64,000 bases of DNA from Planctomycetota bacterium. Its GTDB lineage: Bacteria; Planctomycetota; Planctomycetia; Pirellulales; Lacipirellulaceae. The number at the start of each line of letters is the position of its first letter. The first letter of the stretch is position 1. Location: assembly GCA_029781135.1 (NCBI GenBank), contig JAKOXH010000019.1, positions 1 to 64,000 of the forward strand. The letters are read 5' to 3'. Positions 48,783 to 58,465 of the stretch are shown here, piece by piece. The notes under the pieces are model-generated. The model searched no databases, was not told the origin of the DNA, and saw only the letters and a program-made list of their open reading frames with translations. The position numbers and the translations under genes were made by a program.

Positions 48783-49095
48783 CGGCCGGCAAGTAATTTG
48801 AGAGGATGGGCCGCCGCCCTTCATTGACAACGGATGCGACATTCTCGAAACAACGCGAGCGGGACGCTGCTGCGCACCCATTGCGCATGTTAATACGTCA
48901 AATCCAACGAGAATGGTCCTAGCGGTCGTAACGACTTACCGGATGCCTATGCGGCAGGCGATTTCGGTAAAATGCGGTGGACAGGCCATTCTATGAACCT
49001 CGGCCGATTGCAGCAAGCGCAGCTTGGACGCGCGGGGCCGTTCTCGCGAACCTTGCTATTCGTTGTTTTTTCACCCATCTACACCTACCATAGAG

Positions 49096-49197
49096 TTAGG
49101 CGAAACCTGCGGGTGCCAACCAACAGGGGGCTTTACTGGCCAGCATAATTACCCACATTAAGAGGCCGCCCACCAGCTGTTGCAGTGTGTTGATCAT
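49096..49197 (-). CDS. Possible 33-residue hydrophobic microprotein
   Basis: ATG 49195-49197 starts MINTLQQLVGGLLMWVIMLA, a single hydrophobic helix, followed by SKAPCWLAPAGFA and a stop. A GAGG site lies 8 bases upstream. The region between dxr and ftsH (48783-49331) has no other gene. A short membrane peptide next to ftsH is plausible, but a chance frame cannot be excluded. Confidence 0.35.
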   Translation of the reverse strand: MINTLQQLVGGLLMWVIMLASKAPCWLAPAGFA

Positions 49198-49331
49198 TGC
49201 GAAACCTCGGGATAGAACCTAGACGTCCGCAATCTCGTAACGGTTAATTGATTCGTCCCGCGAATTCGCCTTCGACTCGCTAGAAAACTTCGAGCTAGAA
49301 CATCTCACCAGTTCACCGTTTTGTCCTTTCC

Positions 49332-51446
49332 ATGGAAAAAGACCAAAAACCGCAACCTCCCGCCGACCGTCCCTCCGACAAGAAGTCTGCTCCCCAAGCG
49401 AGCGGAAACCTCGTGTGGTACATGCTCGGTTTGGGCGTGCTGCTACTCTTGATGGTCACCATCTTTAACAGCACCAACGATCAAACATTGGGGTGGAGCG
49501 ATTTACTGGACCTGGTGGAAGCCAGCGGAATGGACTCTCAAGGCCACGCCGGCCCAGGGTTCATCGAAGTCAACGACTCCGCCAGCAATCCGCAGGCACC
49601 GCGCGTGCGGATTTCGGATCTATCGGACGTTCGGATCGGCGGCAACTATGTGACGGCCAAGATCTCACGCCAACGCTTTAAGCCGGGCAAGGGTAAGGCA
49701 GAAAACGAGTGGATTCCAGCCGGCGATTTAGAGAAGAACATCGAGCTGCGGGTGAATCGCGATCCCGAGGAAAAGCAACTCGCCGACATGTTGCGGAAGC
49801 GCGGAATCAAGTTCGATAACATGGGGCTTCCCAGCCCGCTGTTGAACTACATCCCGCTGTTGTTGATGACCGGCCTCTTGGTGATGCTGTTCATCTTCAT
49901 GATCCGGCGAATGGGCGGTGCCGGTTCGCCGATGGCCTTCGGCCGCAGCCGTGGCAAGCTGTTCGCTCAGGAAGACATCGAAGTCACGTTCGAGGATGTG
50001 GCCGGCATCGATGAGGCCGTCGAAGAACTTCGTGAAGTCGTCGAGTTCTTAAAGACGCCAGAAAAATACCAAATGCTGGGCGGCCGCATTCCCAAGGGCG
50101 TGTTGCTTGTCGGCCCGCCGGGCACGGGCAAGACCTTGCTCGCCAAAGCCGTGGCAGGCGAAGCGGGCGTACCGTTCTTCAGCCTCAGTGGTTCCGACTT
50201 CGTGGAAATGTTCGTGGGCGTCGGTGCGGCCCGCGTGCGCGACATGTTCCAACAGGCCGAACAAAAGGCACCCTGCATCATCTTTATCGACGAACTCGAT
50301 GCCCTCGGCAAAACGCGTGGTAGCGGCAACATCGGTGGCCATGACGAACGCGAACAAACGCTCAATGCGCTGCTGGTGGAAATGGATGGCTTCAACTCGA
50401 ACAGTGGCGTCATCGTGATGGGGGCGACGAATCGCCCCGAAACGCTCGATGCCGCCCTGCTCCGCCCCGGCCGGTTCGATCGCCACGTGCTGGTCGATCG
50501 CCCCGATGTCGCCGGCCGCGAGGAAATCATCGAGGTTCACCTGGAAAACATCAAAGTCGATACGGATGTTGATGTAAAGGCACTCGCCGCGATCACGAGC
50601 GGCTTCGTCGGTGCCGACCTGGCCAACATGGTGAACGAAGCGGCCCTGCTCGCTGCCCGCAAGGGTCGCAAGCTGGTTTCCATGGCCGATTTTAATGAGG
50701 CCGTCGAACGCTCAAGCGCCGGCCTCGAAAAGAAAAGCCGCATCATGCAGGAGGATGAGAAGCTCCGCGTCGCGTACCACGAAGCCGGTCACGCCCTCGT
50801 CGCCTCGTCGTTGCCGAACACCGACCCGGTCCATAAGGTTTCGATCATTCCCCGTGGCCTGGCCGCTTTGGGTTACACGATGCAGCGGCCCGAGCAAGAC
50901 CGTTTCCTCATGACCCAGAGCGAGCTGGAAAGCCGCATCCAGGTGCTGCTCGGCGGCACGGTGGCCGAGGAAATCACATTCAACGATATTTCGAGCGGTG
51001 CCCAAAACGACTTGGAACGTGCCACCGAAATCGCTCGCAGCATGGTCATGGATTTCGGCATGAGCCGGCTGGGCCGCATCAACTTCCGCGATTCGAACCG
51101 CAACCCGTTCCTCGCCTCGGGCCTCGAGATGCCGCGGTCGCAGCACCACAGCGAGCAGACGGCCCGCGAAATCGATATGGAAGTGAAACGCATCCTCGAT
51201 GAAGGCCTACAGCGCACCCGGCACATTTTGGAAACCCGCCGGACTGCCCTGGAAGCCATCAGCCAGCAGCTCATCAAGCAAGAGGTGATCGACTCCGCCG
51301 AACTCAAACGGCTGATCGAGGAAAACTCGTCGAGTCCGATGATCGTTCCCGGTACCGAAGTCGATGGCAAACGCCGCACCACCGCCGCCCCCGCTAAGCC
51401 GGCTAAGGACATTGATGCCTCGGATATGGAGCGCGCGGAGGGGTAG
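49332..51446 (+). CDS. ftsH: ATP-dependent zinc metalloprotease FtsH
   Basis: FtsH is a membrane-bound hexameric AAA protease that degrades misfolded membrane proteins and regulators. The 704-residue protein has a transmembrane helix at about 29-46 and another at 175-197, flanking the periplasmic domain. The AAA module follows (Walker [22 protein letters not shown], then [19 protein letters not shown]). The protease motif is HEAGH in [14 protein letters not shown], with a zinc ligand in [14 protein letters not shown]. The periplasmic region is somewhat enlarged. The ATG at 49332 has no clear ribosome site. It is a single gene after a 550-base intergenic region. Confidence 0.97.
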   Translation: MEKDQKPQPPADRPSDKKSAPQASGNLVWYMLGLGVLLLLMVTIFNSTNDQTLGWSDLLDLVEASGMDSQGHAGPGFIEVNDSASNPQAPRVRISDLSDVRIGGNYVTAKISRQRFKPGKGKAENEWIPAGDLEKNIELRVNRDPEEKQLADMLRKRGIKFDNMGLPSPLLNYIPLLLMTGLLVMLFIFMIRRMGGAGSPMAFGRSRGKLFAQEDIEVTFEDVAGIDEAVEELREVVEFLKTPEKYQMLGGRIPKGVLLVGPPGTGKTLLAKAVAGEAGVPFFSLSGSDFVEMFVGVGAARVRDMFQQAEQKAPCIIFIDELDALGKTRGSGNIGGHDEREQTLNALLVEMDGFNSNSGVIVMGATNRPETLDAALLRPGRFDRHVLVDRPDVAGREEIIEVHLENIKVDTDVDVKALAAITSGFVGADLANMVNEAALLAARKGRKLVSMADFNEAVERSSAGLEKKSRIMQEDEKLRVAYHEAGHALVASSLPNTDPVHKVSIIPRGLAALGYTMQRPEQDRFLMTQSELESRIQVLLGGTVAEEITFNDISSGAQNDLERATEIARSMVMDFGMSRLGRINFRDSNRNPFLASGLEMPRSQHHSEQTAREIDMEVKRILDEGLQRTRHILETRRTALEAISQQLIKQEVIDSAELKRLIEENSSSPMIVPGTEVDGKRRTTAAPAKPAKDIDASDMERAEG

Positions 51447-51527
51447 AACCTGGCTCAAACAGCGTCGCACCGTAGAAGACGTGGAATTCTTACTTCCACG
51501 TATACGTCAGCAAGAAGCGCGAATTCG

Positions 51528-52232
51528 TCACGCCTGCGTTTTCGTTGACGGCGCTTGTTGTCTTTGCACCTTCTCCCGAAGTAGCGATTCGACCGCCGCC
51601 CGATCTTCCGGCGGTATGCGAATTGCCAAGGACTCGATCTTGTCTCCCGAAATCACGACAACATTTCTATTGCATGCATCCCAATACCATCGGTTTTCGC
51701 GTTCCCAGGGAATAAACTTGCTTCGCACAACCAAACCTCTTTCGGCTAGTCGCAAACGTTTCCACCAGAACACCGTGACTCCAATTCCTGTGGCGATGGG
51801 TCCGTATATGTCGTTAATGTCTAGTCCCGATAACAGACCGTGTCGTGCGACTCTGAAACTACCCACAATCCAGCACGCGGGTGCATACACCAGCAACATC
51901 ACTCCGAGTACAAGAGTCCCAATGACAGGTCTGCGTGGAAAGAAGTAACTATGGCGCCGTAGTGTGAACAATATTCTTCCTGCTTGCTGTTCGGCGATAT
52001 AGCGTCTTCTGGCATGGTAAATGATCAGGCCAATGATGATCGCAACAAGGAACCCCCAATAGACGGCCAAGTTAAGCCGCACGTCCTTGGGAAAGCTCCG
52101 AATGAACGCCCCCAACGCCGTCGCCGCGACCGCCACCACGGCCATGATGATGAGCAGCGACCGCGTGCTGAACTGCACGTCGGTGGCTCCATGAAGGCTC
52201 GGAGATTCGCTCGTGCGATGAGGCAAAGTCAT
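51528..52232 (-). CDS. Membrane protein of unknown function
   Basis: The 234-residue protein has four hydrophobic segments: SLLIIMAVVAVAATALGAFI, LAVYWGFLVAIIIGLIIY, VIGTLVLGVMLLVYAPACWI and a weaker one. The start QFSTRSLLIIMAVVAV is a common opening of small planctomycete membrane proteins (FSxRSLLxxxAxVA). The C-terminal part (about 165-234) is soluble and PH-like (RSKFIPWERENRWYWDAC). ATG 52232 was used; GTG 52178 (starting VQFSTRSL) is equally possible. It is convergent with ftsH. Confidence 0.72.
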   Translation of the reverse strand: MTLPHRTSESPSLHGATDVQFSTRSLLIIMAVVAVAATALGAFIRSFPKDVRLNLAVYWGFLVAIIIGLIIYHARRRYIAEQQAGRILFTLRRHSYFFPRRPVIGTLVLGVMLLVYAPACWIVGSFRVARHGLLSGLDINDIYGPIATGIGVTVFWWKRLRLAERGLVVRSKFIPWERENRWYWDACNRNVVVISGDKIESLAIRIPPEDRAAVESLLREKVQRQQAPSTKTQA

Positions 52233-52375
52233 ACTGGCGTCTGGCCAAATCGTAGGAAGCACTATGCCAAAGCTATCTTAGCCGAATTTTGGTTCGTGCC
52301 AAAGGTGGACACGCGGGTATCGTCAATCAAAATGGAGACAGTTGCGTCTCCATTCCTGTTTGTCTCGTCTGTGAC

Positions 52376-52759
52376 GTGCATCGACCATTCTCTTCACCGC
52401 CGTTTCCCCAGCCCCTTTCTCGCGGCCAAATTTCGATTGCCGTGGGACTCATTCTGCTGCTTGTTTCGACGTGGGTTCCCGCAGTCCCCGCCGTTACCGC
52501 CATGGCGATTCTTACTTGGGGCGCAACCGACGCGACGATTGAGCGTTTCCGGTGCTCGCCGGCGTGCACGGCCGTACTGATGCTACACGCCACCACGTAT
52601 GCCGTGCTCTACGGATTGTTTATGGCGGCGACACTCCACGCGGTCGGAAGTGAAAAAGTGACTTCGCTCCAGGCGGCTGTATACGCCGACGTCGCTCTCA
52701 GCACGTTGCCAATTTTCATCGCCGTGCGACACATCGCCGCCGCGGCACGTGGCGTTTGA
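52376..52759 (+). CDS. Possible membrane protein
   Basis: The frame encodes about 127 residues with three hydrophobic stretches (ISIAVGLILLLVSTWVPAVP, MLHATTYAVLYGLFMAA and LSTLPIFIAVRHIAA). The start is unclear: GTG 52376 is a guess and the frame is open from 52289. A 9-bp hairpin (AATGGAGAC/GTCTCCATT, 52331..52354) lies in front. Codon use looks genuine, but I recognise no family. Confidence 0.45.
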   Translation: MHRPFSSPPFPQPLSRGQISIAVGLILLLVSTWVPAVPAVTAMAILTWGATDATIERFRCSPACTAVLMLHATTYAVLYGLFMAATLHAVGSEKVTSLQAAVYADVALSTLPIFIAVRHIAAAARGV

Positions 52760-53060
52760 GCGACCACACAGGCCGATATTCGCGCACTTTCCGGTCATGC
52801 GGCCTGTCAGCTGAAACCACCCTACTTCTTTCGCGACCAATTTGTTTGCGTTACGTGCGATATCGACCTAGGTTTTCGATTGGGAGGCCGCTCTGCGGCT
52901 CCCGCACTGAACTGCCGCGCTCCAGGCCAGCCATTGTTCCGGTTCGCGTAATGCTCGGTGCCTTTTCGGCCAACTTATCACGACGCTCCAGTCCATTGCT
53001 GCCGCCCTCGGGCGGCCTGCCTCATCGGTGCGAAATCGGCATTCGCCGTAGGGAGACCTC
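52760..53060. other. Upstream region of the first calpain-like gene
   Basis: No gene is seen. A GC-rich hairpin (GGGAGGCCGC/GCGGCTCCC) is at 52882..52903. The segments CCTAGGTTTTC and GCATTCGCCG recur upstream of the second calpain-like gene, so the duplication included the leader. Confidence 0.55.
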
Positions 53061-54704
53061 ATGAAAAACTCGCGCAAGAAGGTTCGTCCACGTAATTTGC
53101 AATACGAGAATCTGGAACGGCGTGAGTTAATGGCTGTCACTGGCAGCCTGAAATACGGTGTTCTTACGATCTCCGGTGGCAATAAGGCCGACACCATCAA
53201 TTTGCGGCAAGCGGCCGGCCTGATTTCCGTCGTCGGACTCAACAAGTCGTGGAACGCCTCTCTCGTCAACACCATTGTGATCGACTCGAAGGACGGCAAC
53301 GATCGAGTGTCGCTCGACAGCCTGTCCAACGGCGGTAATCAAGCGCTGGCCGAAAATATTACCGTGCGCTCGGGCAAAGGGAGTGAACTTGTTAATCTGG
53401 CGAATGGCCATTCCCTCACCATGAACGGCAAAGGTCACGTGGTGACCGTTACCAGTGGCGGCGTCGTCAAGCTGGATGGCACGATCCAAAACTGGGATCC
53501 ACCAGCACCCGATCCAACTCCCACCCCGGATCCCACGCCGACTCCCGACCCGACCCCAACGCCCGATCCGACTCCCACTCCCGACCCCACACCGACTCCA
53601 GATCCGACCCCAACCCCCGATCCTACGCCACCCACGAATTGGTTCGATACCAACGTCGTCGATACGGCCCTGCGCACGCTTGGCCACAACCTGTACACCG
53701 ACAACCTGATCGACCGCAATGATATCATTGCCCTTCTGAAGGATGCCGAGGACGGCGGCGTGGTCGACGCCACGGAACTCAACGACCTCAAGGCCATCGT
53801 TGGCAATTCGACCTTGTTCGCTGGCCTGGATTACGTGAAATCGCTGTCCGGTTACATCGTCAATGGCAACGCCGCCAATGCGCACTATCAGACTCAAACG
53901 CTGGGGAACCTCGGGGCTGGCTCGACTTCGGCCCAAATGGAAAACCTCATCAATAAGTGGTTCCTGGGTTTGGACCGCCCCGTGGCCAGCGGCACGTACT
54001 GCCAGGTGGCCGGCACGTTGTTCGTCAATGGTGCGACCTACGACGATGTGAATCAGGGATACCTTGGCGACTGCTACCTCATGGCCTCGCTAGGCGAGAT
54101 CGCACTCAAGAGCCCATCGACCATCACGAACATGTTCGTCGTCAACGGCGACGGCACGTACACCGTGCGCTTCTACAATAACGGCCAAGCCAACTACGTC
54201 ACGGTCGATTCGTACCTGCCAACCGACGGCGGCGGCGGGCTGATTTACGCCGGCATTGGCAAATACTACAACAACGCCAGCAACGAATTGTGGGTTTCGC
54301 TCGCCGAAAAAGCCTACGTTCAAATCAATGAAATGGGTTGGCTCCGCGGCTACCTTTCCGGCGCTGGCCAGAATTCCTACGGCGCCGTTGGTGGCGGATA
54401 TATCTACGCGGCCCTCGGGCAAATCACCGGCCAGGCTACGACCAGCTTCATATCCACGGCAAACTCCGCCAATTTCACCGCGTTTGTGGACGCTTACAAC
54501 CAGGGCAAGATGATCGGCTTCGCTTCCAAGTCGACGCCGGCTTCCACCGCTGTCGTGGGCAATCATGCCTATGCCGTCGTGGGTTACAATGCCGCCAATC
54601 AAACCATCACGCTATTCAATCCTTGGGGTGCGCAATACGGTTTGGTTACCATGACCTGGAGCGAAATCCAAGGCAGCTTCTCCTACTTTGACCGCACGCT
54701 TTAA
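53061..54704 (+). CDS. Secreted calpain-like cysteine protease, copy 1
   Basis: The 547-residue protein begins with basic residues and the LEPR-like motif YENLERRELMA (about 15-25), found on planctomycete extracellular proteins. Residues 26-150 are beta-rich with Ca-adhesin character. A linker of repeated PDPTPT (about 150-190) follows. Next come two EF-hand-like loops (NLYTDNLIDRND, DAEDGGVVDATE; about 211-240). The calpain (C2) domain has the Cys in QGYLGDCYLMASLGE, the His in GNHAYAVVGY and the Asn in LFNPWG. All three catalytic residues are present. The EF-hand loops suggest calcium control. ATG 53061 has GGGAG upstream. The neighbour at 55248 is a paralogue. Confidence 0.93.
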   Translation: MKNSRKKVRPRNLQYENLERRELMAVTGSLKYGVLTISGGNKADTINLRQAAGLISVVGLNKSWNASLVNTIVIDSKDGNDRVSLDSLSNGGNQALAENITVRSGKGSELVNLANGHSLTMNGKGHVVTVTSGGVVKLDGTIQNWDPPAPDPTPTPDPTPTPDPTPTPDPTPTPDPTPTPDPTPTPDPTPPTNWFDTNVVDTALRTLGHNLYTDNLIDRNDIIALLKDAEDGGVVDATELNDLKAIVGNSTLFAGLDYVKSLSGYIVNGNAANAHYQTQTLGNLGAGSTSAQMENLINKWFLGLDRPVASGTYCQVAGTLFVNGATYDDVNQGYLGDCYLMASLGEIALKSPSTITNMFVVNGDGTYTVRFYNNGQANYVTVDSYLPTDGGGGLIYAGIGKYYNNASNELWVSLAEKAYVQINEMGWLRGYLSGAGQNSYGAVGGGYIYAALGQITGQATTSFISTANSANFTAFVDAYNQGKMIGFASKSTPASTAVVGNHAYAVVGYNAANQTITLFNPWGAQYGLVTMTWSEIQGSFSYFDRTL

Positions 54705-55247
54705 TGAAGCCCGCCTGGCCAACGGCCTGTGGGAGGCCTCTCTGAGACCGACTTCGTGCAGCACTCGACGGCGACATCGGCGGCGGGAGATTCCCTCCCA
54801 CACCGAGCTTCATACCAAGCCCACGCCATGCCGCCGCGCCGGAGAATCGGTCCGCCGGCGATCGGCCTACCTATTTTCTGTAACAAGGGAAATGGCGAAA
54901 AAGAAACACCCGCGTTTCGCTCAGTTCCCCTGGCGTCTCCCTAACTCTCCGAACACCGGGATTTCACGGCTGGTTCCGATTGTTCAGTTCGCCCATTCAA
55001 TCTTTGGCCGCAATGAGCACGCCAACCGGTTTGCCTCCGGGGCAATGTGGACCTAGGTTTTCTGTTGGAAGGCCATTTGTGTGCCCTCCGTGTCGGCCGG
55101 CTCCGCGGCACCGCAACCGCGTGTTGCTCCTAGCCGCGATCGGACGACGCCTTTTCCCGCACTTTCGCCACGTTCCCACTGCTTGCCGCGTTCGCAACGG
55201 CAGCAACCTTTTCCGTATCGCGCTCGGCATTCGCCGCTGGGGGTCCC
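54705..55247. other. Region between the two calpain-like genes
   Basis: The region contains palindrome P7 at 54728..54802 and a duplicated leader segment (CCTAGGTTTTC near 55053 and GCATTCGCCG near 55227). A 55-codon frame from ATG 54892 (MAKKKHPRFAQFPW) has AAGGG before it, but I cannot support it as a gene. Confidence 0.5.
54728..54802. repeat. Palindromic repeat family P7, copy 2
   Basis: The outer arms TGTGGGAGGC and CCTCCCACA enclose a sequence like copy 1 (ACATCGGCGGCGGGAGA against TCATCGGCGTCGGGAGA). The unit lies just after the first calpain-like gene. Confidence 0.82.
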
Positions 55248-56798
55248 TTGAAGAACTCGCGCAAGAAACACGCTCCGCGTCAGCTCCAATATGAGAACCT
55301 CGAATCGCGCGAATTGATGGCGATCACCACCGCCTTCAGCGGCGGGTTGCTCACGGTCATGGGAAATAGCGCGGCCGACACGGTCAACTTCCGCCAAAGC
55401 AACGGCTTGATTTCGATTGCCGGCTTGAACAAATCCTGGAATGCCAGCCAAGTCAGTTCGATCTCCATATCACTGCTGGGCGGCGCCGACCGCCTTTCGC
55501 TCAACAGCTTGGCCAACGGCGGTAACCAAGCGCTGGCCGAGAACTTCACGATTAAGTCTGGCGATGGCGTCGATGTCGTGCGGCTTGCCAACGGCAAAGA
55601 CGTAACGATGAATGGCGTCAATCACACGCTCACGGTGTCGTCAGCCGGCGTCGCCACGCTCGACGGCAAGCGGTTAAGCTGGGACACGCCGTCGCCCTCT
55701 CCCAATCCGTCGCCGAACCCGACGCCGACAAACTGGTTCGATACGAATGTCGTCGATGTCGCGCTTCGCACCCTGGGCCACAATCTGTACGCCGACGGCC
55801 GCATCGATCGAAACGATATCATCGCCCTCTTGAAGAACGTGGAGGATGGCGGCACCGTTGATGCCACCGAGCTTAGCGACCTCAAGAAGATCGTCGGCAA
55901 TTCCACGCTGTTTGCCGGCCTAGATTACGTGAAGGCCCTTTCGGGTTACATCGTCAATGGCAACACGGCCAACGCCCACTATCAAGGCCAAAGCTTGGGC
56001 AATCTGGCTGCCGGTTCGACAACGGCCCAATTGGAGAACTTGATCAACAAGTGGTTCTTGGGCTTGGATCGCCCCACCGCCAGCGGCACGTATCGCCAAA
56101 TCGCCGGCAGCCTATTCGTCAACGGTGCAACCTATGGCGACGTGAACCAGGGTTATCTCGGCGATTGCTATTTCATGTCGTCGTTGGGTGAAGTTGCTCT
56201 CAAGAGCCCGTCGACCATCACCAACATGTTCGTCGTGAATGGAGACGGCACGTACACCGTGAAATTCTTCAACAACGGCGTGGCGGCCTATGTTACCGTC
56301 GACTCTTACCTGCCGACCGATAGCGGCGGCCGACTGATCTACGCCGGCATCGGCAAACTGGCCACCAACGCCAGCAACGAGTTGTGGACGTCGCTCGCTG
56401 AAAAAGCCTACGTGCAGATCAACGAAATGGGTTGGCTCCGCGGTTACCTCTCCGGCAATGGCCAGAATTCGTACGCGGCCATCGAGGGTGGTTACATTTA
56501 CGCCGCTCTTGGCCAGATCACCGGCCAAACGACGACTCCGTTCACCTCCACCGCTGGCAACACTAGCTTCACGGCATTCGTCGCGGCGTACAATCAAGGC
56601 AAGATGATTGGCTTCGCCTCGATGTCGAACCCAGCTTCGAACCAGGTAGTTGGCGGTCATGCCTATGCGGTCGTGGGCTATGACGCAACGAACCAGACCG
56701 TGACGCTGTTTAACCCGTGGGGCACTCAGTATGGCTTGGTCACCATGACTTGGAGTCAAATCCAAGGCAGCTTCGGCTATTTTGATCGCACGGCCTAA
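55248..56798 (+). CDS. Secreted calpain-like cysteine protease, copy 2
   Basis: The 516-residue protein is a close paralogue of the one at 53061 over the full length, apart from the linker. It has the same N-terminal YENLESRELMA motif and a shorter linker of PSPNP. Its EF-hand-like loops (NLYADGRIDRND, NVEDGGTVDATE) look better formed than in copy 1. The calpain triad is intact (QGYLGDCYFMSS, GGHAYAVVGY, LFNPWG). The start is TTG 55248, fixed by alignment with MKNSRKK of copy 1. Tandem duplication including the leader is evident. The natural substrate is unknown; activity outside the cell with calcium is an inference. Confidence 0.93.
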   Translation: MKNSRKKHAPRQLQYENLESRELMAITTAFSGGLLTVMGNSAADTVNFRQSNGLISIAGLNKSWNASQVSSISISLLGGADRLSLNSLANGGNQALAENFTIKSGDGVDVVRLANGKDVTMNGVNHTLTVSSAGVATLDGKRLSWDTPSPSPNPSPNPTPTNWFDTNVVDVALRTLGHNLYADGRIDRNDIIALLKNVEDGGTVDATELSDLKKIVGNSTLFAGLDYVKALSGYIVNGNTANAHYQGQSLGNLAAGSTTAQLENLINKWFLGLDRPTASGTYRQIAGSLFVNGATYGDVNQGYLGDCYFMSSLGEVALKSPSTITNMFVVNGDGTYTVKFFNNGVAAYVTVDSYLPTDSGGRLIYAGIGKLATNASNELWTSLAEKAYVQINEMGWLRGYLSGNGQNSYAAIEGGYIYAALGQITGQTTTPFTSTAGNTSFTAFVAAYNQGKMIGFASMSNPASNQVVGGHAYAVVGYDATNQTVTLFNPWGTQYGLVTMTWSQIQGSFGYFDRTA

Positions 56799-56811
56799 CA
56801 GTGCGTGTTCT

Positions 56812-57237
56812 TCACGCCGATTCGCCCGACAGCGTCAAAACGAGATTCCGTCGGCCAGCGTGCCGGCGGTGCTCGCAGAGATAAACCCCCTGCCAGGTGC
56901 CCAGGCAAAGTCGTCCGTGAGACACGGGAATGGTCACGCTGCTGCCGAGCATCGCGGCCTTCACATGGGCCGGCATATCGTCTGGACCTTCCACCGTGTG
57001 CCGATACGGGAAATCTTCCGGCGCGATTGCGGAGAACGACGTCTCCAAGTCGGCTGGCACATCGGGATCGGCATTTTCGTTGACTGTGAGCGAGGCCGAT
57101 GTGTGCTGAATGAACACGTGCAGTAATCCGGTCTCAATTGCCGCCAATTCAGGCACGGCTTCCAGAAGATCATGTGTGATCAAGTGGAATCCACGAGATT
57201 TCGCGGGCAGCGTCAAATTGTGCTGTATCCAGGCCAT
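56812..57237 (-). CDS. yjbQ: YjbQ/UPF0047 family protein
   Basis: The 141-residue protein fits the YjbQ family. It carries LLHVFIQHTSASLTVNENAD, the His-containing DFPYRHTVEGPDDMPAHVKAAMLGSS and the ending GTWQGVYLCEHR. Members show weak thiamine-phosphate synthase activity and form trimers; the true role is unclear. It is convergent with the second calpain-like gene, with only a dozen bases between. ATG 57235-57237 gives the usual length. Confidence 0.93.
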   Translation of the reverse strand: MAWIQHNLTLPAKSRGFHLITHDLLEAVPELAAIETGLLHVFIQHTSASLTVNENADPDVPADLETSFSAIAPEDFPYRHTVEGPDDMPAHVKAAMLGSSVTIPVSHGRLCLGTWQGVYLCEHRRHAGRRNLVLTLSGESA

Positions 57238-57720
57238 GTCGAAAAAGCCTCGCTGGAAGCCCAGCCGATCGGCGAAAACCGGTACGGCAGCCTCGGCTTG
57301 TTCCTAAATCCAAACTAATCCAAGAAAATTTACAGGTCCGCGCGAACCTGGAGCCGCCGAGAGCCATACTACTTGTCATGAGGCCGCTCGGGATCTGCCC
57401 CCATGGAGGGTAGATTCCTGCGCTGCAACGTGCGTTTTTTTGCGCAGTCGGCAATGTTTTCCGGTTGCCCCCACGGGCGTCGAAAAACATTGGTTTTGTC
57501 CTTGTTAAAAAACTTGACTTTAGTTTTGCATCGACAATAATCGTGGGATCAAGCCAGTAAGAATCTGCTAAGGCCGGCTCCCACCTAGAAGCATCCCACC
57601 CGATTATTCCTTGGCCGGCAGGACGGAAGCTCACTTTTTGTGGCGTTTGGATGCCCACTCGCCTGGTGCGTTACGACTCCCGGCGAAAACGATCTACAAC
57701 CTTTAAGGAGAAAATATATC
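57238..57720. other. Divergent intergenic region
   Basis: No protein or RNA gene is recognised in these 480 bases. They include an AT-rich segment with a predicted promoter at 57514..57541 for the small gene at 57721. A minus-strand open frame across the region lacks any family character. Confidence 0.5.
57514..57541 (+). promoter_or_regulatory. Predicted promoter of the small gene at 57721
   Basis: TTGACT (57514-57519), a 16-bp spacer and AATAAT (57536-57541) lie in an AT-rich patch. The leader would be about 170 bases. Confidence 0.45.
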
Positions 57721-57951
57721 ATGCCTGATCCCACCCTCAAGAACGTTTTCGAGGCCATTCTCAAGTACGGTCATGATGAGGATTTCGCCCCGAAGTCGGA
57801 CGAAGCTTTTAAGGCCACCCAAGCCCCGGCCGGTACCCGCGAAAAGCTGGAGGTTCTGGCCGAGCGTGTCCGCCGCGGCCAACCCCTATGGCACGAAGAT
57901 GACCGGGCCGATTACACCGGTCTGACGGGTGCCATTCGCCCCCGCGACTAG
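57721..57951 (+). CDS. Small conserved protein of unknown function
   Basis: The 76-residue acidic protein (MPDPTLKNVFEAILKYGHDE, then ERVRRGQPLWHEDDRADYTG) has an excellent AAGGAG site 12 bases before ATG 57721, a good upstream promoter and a strong terminator downstream. This indicates a well-expressed single gene. I recall similar short proteins in planctomycetes but no function. It has no membrane or signal segment and is predicted to be helical and cytoplasmic. Confidence 0.82.
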   Translation: MPDPTLKNVFEAILKYGHDEDFAPKSDEAFKATQAPAGTREKLEVLAERVRRGQPLWHEDDRADYTGLTGAIRPRD

Positions 57952-57993
57952 ATGTTTTGAGGCACGCCGCCTGGGTGCGGGCCATAAAGCATT

Positions 57994-58039
57994 AACGCCG
58001 TCGCAGCCCCCTCACTTGGCTGCGACGGCGTTGTTTTTT
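57994..58039 (+). terminator. Intrinsic terminator
   Basis: AACGCCGTCGCAGCC pairs perfectly with GGCTGCGACGGCGTT across nine bases and is followed by GTTTTTT. It closes the small gene at 57721 and faces the csrA stop. Confidence 0.93.
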
Positions 58040-58076
58040 CCCGTATCCCCGTCCCGCTTAACGACCATCAGCACGC

Positions 58077-58295
58077 CTAGGCCGACCGCCGCAGCGAAAT
58101 ACCCTCGACGATCGGGACCGGGCTTTTTGCCTCTCCGGCCGGATCGTGTGCCTCCAATTCATCTCGCAGCACGAGCACGTTGCTCGGGGCTTCAATGCCG
58201 ACCCGCACTTTATCCCCCGAGATCTTCACAATCGTGATGACAATCGAATCTCCCAGCCGGATTCGCTGGGTCTCCTTCCTGGACAAAACTAGCAT
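58077..58295 (-). CDS. csrA: Carbon storage regulator CsrA
   Basis: CsrA is a dimeric RNA-binding protein that represses or activates translation by covering GGA sites in mRNA leaders. The 72-residue protein begins MLVLSRKETQRIRLGDSIVI, with VKISGDKVRVGIEAPSNVLVLRDEL completing the core. The C-terminal 15 residues are variable. ATG 58293-58295 has a strong GGAGG site, itself a possible CsrA target. It stands alone. With fliG and rpoN elsewhere in the window, control of motility is plausible. Confidence 0.96.
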   Translation of the reverse strand: MLVLSRKETQRIRLGDSIVITIVKISGDKVRVGIEAPSNVLVLRDELEAHDPAGEAKSPVPIVEGISLRRSA

Positions 58296-58336
58296 TTCCA
58301 ACCTCCGTGTATGAATATCAGGCAGTGTAACTATGT

Positions 58337-58364
58337 ATAGTATCCACTTCCTGTAACTGGTCAA
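58337..58364 (-). promoter_or_regulatory. Predicted csrA promoter
   Basis: Read on the minus strand: TTGACC (58364-58359), a 16-bp spacer and TACTAT (58342-58337). The leader would be about 35 bases. Confidence 0.6.
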
Positions 58365-58465
58365 GCCCCGCCGAAAGGTTCGGCTGCGGCAGGAATGAAA
58401 TTCTTTTGTACCCGTGGGTTCTCAGGGCATTCGTAATCGCGCAATTTCCAACCGTTGCTAGCATC

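Noticed and set aside
53127..53936. Minus-strand frame with Gly/Val repeats opposite the first calpain-like gene
   Set aside because: The repeats are simply the reverse reading of the PDPTPT linker codons.
57170..57658. A 162-codon minus-strand frame across the region before the gene at 57721
   Set aside because: It has no recognisable motif, overlaps the start of yjbQ and the predicted promoter, and lacks a ribosome site.
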